NCBI GenBank assembly: GCA_905250885.1
Contig: CAJNOQ010000715.1
Coordinates: forward strand, 1-42,631
Origin: Didymodactylos carnosus
Lineage: Eukaryota > Rotifera > Eurotatoria > Philodinida > Philodinidae
Length of the DNA stretch: 42,631 nt
Direction of reading: 5' to 3'
Position 1 is the stretch's first letter. Each line of letters starts with the position of its first letter. The notes beneath the pieces are model-generated. The model searched no databases. It was given only the letters and a program-made list of their open reading frames with translations, and had not been told where the DNA came from. Below, one piece after another: positions 33,964 to 42,631 of this stretch. The position numbers and the translations under genes were made by a program.

Positions 33964-34863
33964 ATGAAACAAGTTTTTAATATCATTCTCCTCATCTTTT
34001 TCTCGTATTCTTCGTGTACATATATTGATTTAACGCATACACTGTCTAGCAAAAGTCCTTATTTTCCAACGCAAACACGTTTTAATTTTACTAATAAAAC
34101 AGAAGGTTGGACAGAAAATAATTATTTTTATTCATCAAATAGCTATCAGACATCAGAACATATTGGCACTCATCTCGATGCACCATATCATTTCTCTAAT
34201 GTATCATGGACAGTTGATCAAATACCAATCGATCGTCTTATCTCAGTCGATAGTTTAATTATTGATGTTTCAAAACAATGCCAACAAAATAAAAATTATG
34301 AAATAACAATAAATGATATTAAACAATATGAACCAATCAAGCTAAGGAGAAAAAATATATATTTTATTATCTTATTTTATACAGGATGGACAGCATATTG
34401 GACAGATCAATTAGCTTACGCTGGTGTCAACTCTAAAGAAGACAGTTTAAGTGGATTAGAATTTCCAGGTTTGAGTCGTGAAGCAGCTGAGTATTTGGTA
34501 AAGACATACGCTCAAAAACTAGTTGGAATTGGAATCGATACATTATCAATTGATTCTGGACAATCAAAAGAGTTTTATGTTCATCAAATAATATTGAAAC
34601 ATAATATATACGCATTAGAAAATGTGGCTGCATTAGATATTGTTTTGAAACAATTATATAAGTCAAAATCGGATCTTATTTTATATGTGTTTCCGATGAA
34701 GATCGAAAAGGGATCTGGTGCCCAATGTCGAATCATAGCTGATGTACACGAAAACGGCTTTGATCGGTTTGATGTTCTCATTTTATTGGGGACCATACTC
34801 GTTGTACTTTTTTGTGGAAAAATATGGTGGGATTGGACTTCATACGAGAGAAACTTCAAATAA
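33964..34863 (+). CDS. Secreted/membrane-anchored cyclase (kynurenine formamidase-like) family protein, intronless
   Basis: A single 299-codon frame from ATG. Residues 1-19 are a signal peptide (hydrophobic core IILLIFFSYSS, then CTY). The PF04199 cyclase signature is SEHIGTHLDAPYHF: His66, His70 and Asp72 in the metal-binding positions of bacterial KynB, and His76 as the expected general base. Further family features are ILFYTGWTAYW, LEFPGLSREAAEYL, LVGIGIDTLSID, YVHQIILKHNIYALENVAALD (the second His/Glu region) and a GSGAQCRIIADV end. After the family core, residues about 271-288 form a hydrophobic segment (VLILLGTILVVLFCG) with a short basic tail, i.e. a probable C-terminal membrane anchor. 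The family hydrolyses or cyclises small amide substrates such as N-formylkynurenine or isatin; the substrate here is unknown. Several NxT/S sites fit lumenal exposure. No introns, unlike its neighbours. Confidence 0.85.
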   Translation: MKQVFNIILLIFFSYSSCTYIDLTHTLSSKSPYFPTQTRFNFTNKTEGWTENNYFYSSNSYQTSEHIGTHLDAPYHFSNVSWTVDQIPIDRLISVDSLIIDVSKQCQQNKNYEITINDIKQYEPIKLRRKNIYFIILFYTGWTAYWTDQLAYAGVNSKEDSLSGLEFPGLSREAAEYLVKTYAQKLVGIGIDTLSIDSGQSKEFYVHQIILKHNIYALENVAALDIVLKQLYKSKSDLILYVFPMKIEKGSGAQCRIIADVHENGFDRFDVLILLGTILVVLFCGKIWWDWTSYERNFK

Positions 34864-36151
34864 TAGTGAAATAGAACATTTTGATTTAAATAGAGTAGAA
34901 CATATGATGATAAATAACACTTTATATATTTCAGTCATTTTATGTTCTTTGATAATTTTAGTTTTCTACATTTTCTTATTCAAGAAAATTTCACTAGATT
35001 TCTGTATTAAGCCAAACTTAGACCCACCAATTAATCGTTACATACTATTTCACCGAAACGGTTATATCTGGTTCAGTACAATTAATCTGCTATGAATGAT
35101 TCGATGAACAAATGCCACTTTATATTCAACTCTGCATTGTATAAAAAAACTTCTTTACGCAATACGGATTTTGACTAAAAGCTTTTGAACGAAGTATTAG
35201 TTCACTAAGCTCTTTGGAAGCTACTAGATAATTTTAGTTTTATTTATTATAGCGTTTGTAATCATATCTTTAATAGAAATTTGTTGAAGTTTAGCAGTAA
35301 TATTTGTTCCCATCTATCTTAGAATAATTGCCTTCTGTTCTGTTTTCTATGTACAGATTTAGAAAAAATAAGATGGTTCAACTCCGTATTAGTTATAGAT
35401 TATCGATCTGAAGCATTTTTTATACGTGATTTAATTTATTAATACAAATGTGATTTTCATGTCTGATATCAACATAGAATCTTTCTAATCGCGACCATTT
35501 TATTCTTCTCATGAAATGTATCATATTACATACGTTGTTATAGCTAAGTCTATGTCGAATATTAAACGGAAAACTGAATTTATATTATAATTATAACTCT
35601 TCTTATTTAGCATTCTTTTCCCTTCTTTCTTTAATAATATTTTTCGAAAAAAACAAACAAGAAAAACTGAAGGAAATGAAGAAAAAAAAGACAAATACCA
35701 AAGATACAATTCCGATGAGAAGAAAAAGAACAGATAACAAACGAAAAAAAGAATCAGCGCATAGATTTTATATTTTTAAATTCTTTATGTAAACTTGTTC
35801 GTATATGAAAAAAAAAAGAAAATACAGCATATAGAAGAGTATACATTATAGATATTTTTGAGACTTGAAAAAGAAACACAAATAAAATATAAAAGAAATG
35901 TATAAAAACTTGTTTTTATCCTCTTTGTTTCTGTTTTTATTTTTGCGTTTGAATAGTTTCGAACTTGTGTGGACAAACACAACTTATGTATCTATGTATG
36001 TATTAATAACTTCTTTTGCATGTATGTACAAAACGAAAAGAAGCACCACACAGTATACGAAAAGACAAAAAAATTAGAAAAAAGGTCGAGTAATTCTGTA
36101 AATAACAGATTACCAACCTCTGATTCTCCACATAATAAATTTAGATATGAA
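34864..36151. other. Convergent 3' intergenic region
   Basis: It lies between the cyclase stop and the cullin-3 stop. A frame at 34742-35095 overlapping the cyclase end encodes a hydrophobic stretch, but lies in another frame with no ATG of its own outside the overlap. The rest is A-rich UTR-like DNA. Confidence 0.4.
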
Positions 36152-39100
36152 TTAAGCAACATAACTATACATTTTCCTAAAATAAAGACAAAAAATAGTA
36201 ATATAATTTAATGAAATAGTTAGATGTTGAATAATGTACCTATCATCCATTGAACGCGACAAATAATCTCTCTCAATTAAACTTTCAATTCGTTTCTTAA
36301 TAAATAGCGGACTGGGCATGAAACGTGTTTTTAATTGATGTGTTACCTAAAAAGGATTAATATATTTACGTATTAATAGAAAAACAACAAAAAAATAGCA
36401 TACTTCAGAGACTAATTGGATATGTGGCATGAATTTTCGTGTTTTCATTATTCGAACTATGGCTGCATCAATTTCATGTTTCCGATCATCATCCACTCTA
36501 TTACGTGTTTCCAAACGTTCTGGATCTGACTCGGTTTTGGGTGTAATAGGATTAATTTTAACACGATATAACTTTGATGTAAACGAATCATTTATAGAAA
36601 ATGTATCTGTTGATGCCATTTCTTTTGTTTTTGGTTCTTTTAAAAAAATACGTTGTGCTGGTTTTCCTAGAGCCAATGGTAATAATGAACGTTGTAAATC
36701 TTTTTCATTTATATCGGTTTCATGTTGAATTTCCTAACAAGAAAAAAAAGTAGAAAAGATATTAAGAAATAACATTTCTTTTATGATTAAAACCTACTTC
36801 AAATGTCCACGTTTCTTTAGTATTAAATAACATTAATATGACCATTTGATAGGTTGATACTTGTAACGTATGTTTTCGTTCTTTAACAGCAGTAGTTGTT
36901 GGACGTAATTCTCCATCTCCATCATCATCTTTTGGTTTACCATAAAAAACAGCTGTTAAATCAGCTGAACCTAAACTTGGTTGTAATGTAAGCTGTCTTC
37001 CACTGTGTTTATTTAAATAAAATCTATAAATAAAAACAGATGAGTAAACATAGAACATAAGAAATCGTTTTATTATACCGATGAAAACATTGATATGCTT
37101 CACGAACATTCAGTGGTAAATTACATTGATTATTTGTCGATTGTGTTGGCCAAAATCCCGTGGTGAGGACGCGTACAGATAAATCGATGGCATGTAAATT
37201 AAGCTAGAAGAGAATAACTTTCGATATTTTAAAATTTCTATAATAAACAATCAAAAAACTTACCCGTTTTTGTTGTACATGTAAACGAAAATCATCGGCC
37301 GTTGTATTTGATATTGATATATCTTTAAACATTCCTTCTAGTTTACATGTAAACTGACATCCACATTCTGTTTTCAAACGTGATATCATATTTTTTTCGG
37401 CATCATCCGATGCACTCTTATTCAATAATAAACGTTTGGCTAAATGTTGTTTATAATAACGTTCAAACACATCTTTTTCTTCTAAATATCGAAATAACAT
37501 CATGGCTTTATCTAGTACAACTTCAACTTCTTGATCACCAAGCTAATAAAATAGAAAAAACATTCGCACATTATATTTTTGTTATAAGATACAACAACTA
37601 TTCTACATACATCTTTGCCGCCTTTTTTCAATCTGTCATCAATAAATAATGATAAATATTCTGGACTACGTTGATTTAAATTTATAAAATGTTCAAAATC
37701 ACTATTAATACGTTTTTTAAACATTCGATCTTCGTTAAACGCATTTTTAAGAAAATGATCAAAATTATCTTTTAAATCTAACAAACTCTAGAAATATACA
37801 TACATATACGAGACAGATATCAATCATTTTTTTAACAAGAGAAATTACTCACTTGTACATAGGTAATAGCACTTTTACCCTCATCACCATTCTCAGTTAC
37901 TAATGCTTTTCCTTGTTCACGTAAAAAATTGCTCATACAATCAGCTACTGTCTGATGACCATTTGGTACACGTTCAAATAATTTATACATTGTTGCTAAA
38001 TCTTCATATTTATTATGTTTCAACATATGATAAACACCAGAATTTTCCATATCCACAATGGTCTTGATATGTTTTGTAATGAGTTCATCTTTAATTTTAA
38101 AAACAAAGTACTAATGTGATCACATCAGTAGAATGACAATTATATTATGTCTATACCTTCTAACACTCGAATAATTCGTTCTTCTGTTGATTTATCTAAA
38201 TAATGTACAGCCCTTTCGGCTTCTTCACTAATTCTTGCTGCAACTTTTCGAATATATACAGATGCACTATTTTCAGCAAGTAGTTTTTGACTCTCCAACT
38301 ACACATAAAAAATCCATGGATATAAAATGAAGTTTTACATCTCTAGAAATGGTTTAAAATATCTTACTCGATAAAATTCAGCTGACTGTAGTAAAAATGG
38401 CGTTTCAAAATCTTCGGCATATACACAACGGCTATCAATGCCAAGACTCATTAACATTTGACAAGCATTTTTCACTGCACTCCTAAAAAATTACAAATAA
38501 AAACGTTTTTTTGTACAGAAAAACACCGAAATAATGAGTAAAAAAAGTAAAAAGTTTTGTAAACATATTAAAATAACTCTGTGAACTAATCTTGTTCTGT
38601 AAAAAAAAAGGAGCGTGTTCAATCGATACAAATCTTAAGGATATCTTTTTCTGAAGCAAAAAAGAAAAATTTCTAAAATAAAAGACAAAATGTCATGAGA
38701 GTCTCATTCTTTTTCATCCTCCGACTGAACAAACATTTTTTCTTCGAGACATCTGCTCTCTCACTTTTCCAGGAAACTGTACTAAATGCGATGTTAGTAC
38801 TAACACAGATGTAGTCAATTCTAAAATAGTGAATCTATTGTGTTGATTTTTTATAACGTCAGGACCAAATATTTCCTTAACATTGTGATTTTGGCTAGGA
38901 TCATAATTTGTATCACCCTTCATTACGCTTTATGTATTCCATATAACTTGGGACTGAAACAGATGCTGAAGATTATTAGCTGTTTATCTGTTTGTCAAAC
39001 CTTCTTTCATTAACTTTCCTTTTTTAAAAAATATTTGTCTCTATAATACAAAATGATACCTAACAACTATTTTAATCAACTATTTAAAGCTATTAGAATA

Positions 39101-40222
39101 CTAAGTTTGATTACAGCTGTGTTCAGTTATTTAAGATGAGGTGTCTGATTCAAGTGTGACTTATTGCTGTGTATGCAGGAATATTTTCATAGACGTAGAT
39201 CATTTTACAAGCTTAGAAAGACACACTCAAAAGTCGGTTTGTTCCATTTCTACACTAGAATATAATTTACGTATTAACTGTAACTTCTACTGTGACATAG
39301 TCATAATCTTGCAGCTTTTTTATCATTTCTTTCAAGCACTTTTGTATTCTTTATGTAATTCTAACAAAAAGTTCTTCCAGGCACTTACTTTTCTACCACT
39401 TCTCCACGACGTTCTTTGGCCACCATTTCTAACAACGCTTGTTTTAAATGATCTCGTATTGGTGGATATCTAGCAACATTATCTCGAAATATAACTAATC
39501 CTAGATTATATACTGGCTCTAATTTTTGCCCACTAACGTAAACACGATCCATATACATCAATATATCACGAATCATAACCATAGCTAGAAAAAAGAGATG
39601 TATCTTCCTGTAAATTGATATATAACTTCTGCACACCTGTCCGATGATCATTGAACACTGAATTTAATGTTGTAAGAAAATTGTTATGCAATGAATCAAC
39701 CACATCTTGTCTTACCTAGAAGATAAAAAAAATGAGTATAAAAAAACAATACTATGTATTTATTCATCATTTATAAATTGAAGAACAGCACATACTTTTT
39801 GAACAAGATGCTCAGTGACAACTTCTCTTGTTCCCGTATATAATTTCTCTCCATGTTTGTGTAGCACCATTGTATAAGCGTTACGATATAATTCTTCAAA
39901 GCTCAAACCACTATTGTTTTTCTTTTGTATTTCTTGAATAGCTGTTTTCAATGACTGATTCCATATGCCATTGACATAACGATCATCCATAGTATTCTAA
40001 AACAAAATAAAAATAATACATTTCTTGACAGGACTGACTTTCACCTTCTAATATGGCAAGCTCATATAGTGACAAAGCATGAATTAAAAAAGTAATTATT
40101 ATGCCATTCTTTTTTCAGTAAAAAAAGCGAAAAGTTTTGATACAACGGATTACAATACTTACAAAGAACTGTCTAATCCTCATTCTTTTGCTTTTATCGT
40201 CCACTTTTGACGTTTTGCTCAT
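36152..40222 (-). CDS. CUL3: Cullin-3, complete, 14 coding exons
   Basis: Scaffold of CRL3 ubiquitin ligases: its N-terminus binds BTB-domain adaptors, its C-terminus binds the RBX1 RING protein. Exons in transcript order: 40222-40163, 39996-39796, 39715-39637, 39584-39389, 38482-38368, 38298-38157, 38088-37853, 37787-37611, 37542-37264, 37203-37079, 37023-36798, 36733-36404, 36346-36240, 36176-36152. They total 2298 nt = 765 residues (human 768). The start [19 protein letters not shown] and DRYVNGIW match the CUL3-specific N-terminal extension and first helix. [67 protein letters not shown] and SGRQLTLQ follow in family order. The NEDD8 site sits in [16 protein letters not shown] (Lys709), followed by the winged-helix end and the tiny last exon KMYSYVA. 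Introns are 52-166 bases except one of 906. No damage is seen. Confidence 0.96.
38483..39388 (-). other. Longest CUL3 intron (906 bases)
   Basis: It lies between exons 4 and 5, inside the codon after EVVE. Short frames on both strands show no coding character. I see no TIR or hairpin inside. Confidence 0.6.
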
Positions 40223-40599
40223 AGTCTGATGTATAGTTGTAGTGCTAAAAAGAAAGAAAAATTGAATCAAAAAGAACTGTCGTTCATTAAATTGACCTTA
40301 TCCTCGAACACGGAAAAGTCATTCTAGATAGTTTTCTTATTAAATCAAAGAAAATAGAAGTAAATTTACGATTTCAATAGGCACAACTTGTTATTACAAT
40401 AAGTAAATCAAATCGTTAATTCCATATGCGCGTTTAAGTTCTTATTTAAACAACAATCTACATATCTTGTCAACAAACAAATATGGCGTCCAACTAAGCA
40501 GATCTCAAACACTCAGCAATACCTTTAAAGTACTTCAATTCTATTATAGTTTGTTGCCATCTAACTTTATCACGTTGTCAACTATTGAATAAAGCTTAC

Positions 40600-40685
40600 A
40601 CTCGCTTTTTCACCGATCGTCCTTTTCTATCAAACGGCCATGCTTTTTGACTAGTACGAATTATATCGCGCAATGAACGAACCAT
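40600..40685 (-). CDS. Possible upstream coding exon of CUL3
   Basis: ATG at 40685 opens MVRSLRDIIRTSQKAWPF, then DRKGRSVKKR, ending at donor GAGT|GTAAGC. Joined to the acceptor TTTTTAG before 40244, it reads in frame through TTTIHQT into the normal CUL3 methionine, adding 36 residues. The join leaves phase correct and no stop. It is arginine/lysine-rich. It may be a genuine alternative N-terminus, a first exon that is only 5' UTR, or coincidence. Human CUL3 starts at the inner ATG. Confidence 0.4.
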
Positions 40686-42540
40686 GAAATTAATAAGCTT
40701 TTAGATTAATAAATATACGGATAAGAACATACGTTGGTCACAACAAACAAAATTAAACTCAAAACATCGAATAATTGGCCTCGTACATCAATTTCTCCTT
40801 ACAACAGAGAGAAAATCCTCTTGTATTTCTGCCTACCTCATTATAAGAGTAACATCAAGAAAAAATTTTCTTTACCATAGAAACGATCTCAAAATAAATT
40901 ATTGATCATAAAAATTTCGCTAAGAAATGAATTGAAATTAATAAGATTTCGTGAATTATTGTTTTTAAGAACAACAATATTTAGAAGTTTTTAAAGAGTT
41001 GATCGAAAATGAGAAAATTTAATTATCAATATGGTTCTCTACGGTCCAACTTCATATTAAAATTCAAAATCTTTGAGGAGCGGAAACAAATAATTAATTT
41101 CACAAGTTGGTTTTAGAATACAATCTTTTTGTTTATTAAACGACTGGGTACGCTAAGAACACCATTAAAAATACAATACCCTTGAACGTTTACTACACTC
41201 TCTTTTCTAATGAGACCGAAGCGCACGGGCAGGCTTCTTCATAGGGAAGCTTTAAATTAGTATTATTCTAAAGTAATATTCTTTGTAAAAACGGATCGGA
41301 TTAAGCTCCATTAGCTCTAAGAAAAATTACAGAGAACTTCTTCCATGAAGATATAACAGCTTAAATAAAACTTAATTACAAATGTCTTAAAGGGAATATA
41401 TGTTCTGTTTATCAAATATACATACTGAACTGGTCACACACGGAGTACGATGCAACAATTCAGCTGCACAGTCTCTAAAATCAACATAAAATACAAACAA
41501 AATATGAAAATCATAAACCGTTGTTTAACTCTTTGAATACATACCAGCTCAGGCAATAATAAAAAATGTGTGTGATAGACTACTTTTTGGTTTTATTTAT
41601 GCAAATTATACATTAAGTAAAAAGAGAATCGCTAATATATTCAAACTGGGATAATTTACATCTGAAATATAACACAATATTAATTGTTATTATTTCCCAC
41701 CTATACGGTAGTTGACTTAGACTGATAAGATATGTGGTTGAAATAAAGCATTAAACGTATTAGCTGCTGCTGTTTTTTCGATAAATGAAGAAGTTCCTGA
41801 ATAATACTGTTTGCTGTGGGAATTACATTATTGCAACTATCATAACCAGCATCTTGCCAGTAAGTTCGCTCAGCTTTAAGATAAAGATTAATAAGCGGAA
41901 AACACGCGATCTAATTAGCTAATTATTCCCTAAAAATCGCATTCTAAGGTTGAGCGTCATAATTTTTTATTAATTATTTAGTTTTTAATTATTTATTTCA
42001 CAATCTTCATTTAACAACATCATCATCGCAGCAGAGGAGCATTTCTACCACTCAAAGGAGTACGTTGAGCAGTGTGTTTCAGCTGATTCAGTTTTCTACT
42101 CAAATAAACATAAATCACTGGGAAATGTGCACAAATTGGCGATTTTCAGGAAACATAGGAAAAAAATCGCAAAACAATGAATATTTCGTTAGTGCATAAA
42201 TAGTTTGGAAAAGCACAAATGGTGCACTTTCATTTGCCTATTTCTCTCCCGTTCATCTTTCTGTTTCAGTTGTTTATCTATCTATTTATTTATTTATTTA
42301 TTATTTTACTACGGGGACAGCTGTAAATTCATCTTTCCATCAACGCTATATTTCTATCACAACGTTTCACTAAGAAGTCTGAAATAGAATTTCGATTCCG
42401 GAATAATATAACATTTCATACAGTTGCTCAGCTCGAGCCATATCTGCTTTCAACACAAATGTGCGTAAGAACTAGATTATGGATAAAAAATTAGCCTTCA
42501 TTTCGATATTTGTAAAAAAATGTCTGTCCAACAGGGGCCT
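40686..42540. other. 5' flank of CUL3 and intergenic DNA
   Basis: It should contain the CUL3 promoter, with no recognisable motif. Apart from two weak exon candidates on the minus strand (listed), it holds a (TATT)n run at about 42268-42306 and no other supported structure. Confidence 0.4.
41426..41873 (-). CDS. Two tentative exons of an unknown gene
   Basis: Candidate exons 41873-41717 and 41474-41426 join in phase (both acceptors end AG; donors TCTAA|GTCAAC, weak, and TTCA|GTATGT, good). The joined frame contains ERTYWQDAGYDSCNNVIP, IIQELLHLSKKQQQLIRLML, YFNHISYQ and CAAELLHRTPCVTSS. The wording looks like protein, with a probable amphipathic helix (LLHLSKKQQQLIRLML). I do not recognise the family and found no flanking exons with confidence. 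It could be a gene remnant. Confidence 0.3.
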
Positions 42541-42631
42541 GTTTCTTAAAAAAACTTAAGTAGAAAATCTGACTTAAGTCAAACTTAAGTCCAAAAAAGT
42601 CTTTGTCTTTTTTGACTTAAGTCAGATTTTC
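42541..42631. repeat. Start of a palindrome-rich repeat (ACTTAAGT words), cut by the window end
   Basis: AACTTAAGTAG, GACTTAAGTCAAACTTAAGT and GACTTAAGTCAG occur within 75 bases, all around the self-complementary core CTTAAG. AAAATCTGACTTAAGTC is repeated in inverted form at the end (GACTTAAGTCAGATTTTC). The architecture matches the interiors of the elements at 12079, 14042 and 15336. Confidence 0.6.

Noticed and set aside
34742-35095. Frame with a membrane-like segment overlapping the cyclase 3' end
   Set aside because: It lies in a different frame from a well-supported gene, and its only ATG is inside that gene. A frameshifted longer cyclase cannot be shown.
1-42631. tRNA, rRNA, CRISPR and bacterial operon features
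   Set aside because: I scanned for cloverleaf-like and array-like structure and saw none. The genome style is eukaryotic, but without a computed search a tRNA could have been missed.

Overview
This is animal nuclear DNA. It is strongly AT-rich. The genes are split into many exons by mostly 50-80 base GT-AG introns, and several gene families present are metazoan-only or metazoan-typical: a class VI POU-homeodomain factor, a synaptotagmin, and a cullin-3 with a near-human exon product. Compact introns, short gene distances, a decayed Penelope-like reverse transcriptase and many small non-autonomous DNA elements fit a bdelloid rotifer (Rotaria/Adineta type) best. That assignment is an inference from style, not from a diagnostic gene.

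Layout. At the left edge is the last coding exon of an unrecognised gene (+). From 2216 to 6211 (-) lies a complete 11-exon POU6-type transcription factor, reconstructed here as 467 residues with an intact POU-specific domain and homeodomain. From about 6.2 to 19.3 kb there is no convincing host gene. This stretch is an accessory island of foldback and terminal-inverted-repeat elements. It includes a 592-bp palindromic element with a 9-bp target duplication, several elements filled with short self-complementary words, and a frameshifted Penelope-like RT flanked by an inverted duplication.

From 19.4 to 31.5 kb (+) lies a synaptotagmin-12-like gene. Its tandem C2 part (30080-31492) is preceded by two or more widely separated exons with open frames that end in phase-1 donors. 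The long 5' introns hold an N-gap in homopolymer sequence (21525-21529), two TA-flanked MITEs, and a 1-kb inverted-repeat element. At 33964-34863 (+) is an intronless secreted or membrane-anchored cyclase/kynurenine-formamidase-family enzyme. Convergent with it, at 36152-40222 (-), is a complete 14-exon cullin-3 of 765 residues, with a possible in-frame upstream exon at 40600-40685. The right end has two weak candidate exons and the start of another palindrome-rich repeat cut by the window edge.

The four main genes do not form one pathway. POU6 is a nuclear regulator and SYT12-like is a vesicle or membrane protein. The cyclase is an extracellular or lumenal enzyme, and CUL3 is the scaffold of BTB-adaptor ubiquitin ligases. 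The most unusual content is the multi-exon 5' organisation of the SYT12-like gene and a set of TIR elements that look alike in architecture: inverted ends around an interior of repeated palindromic hexamer cores, with a different core in each element.
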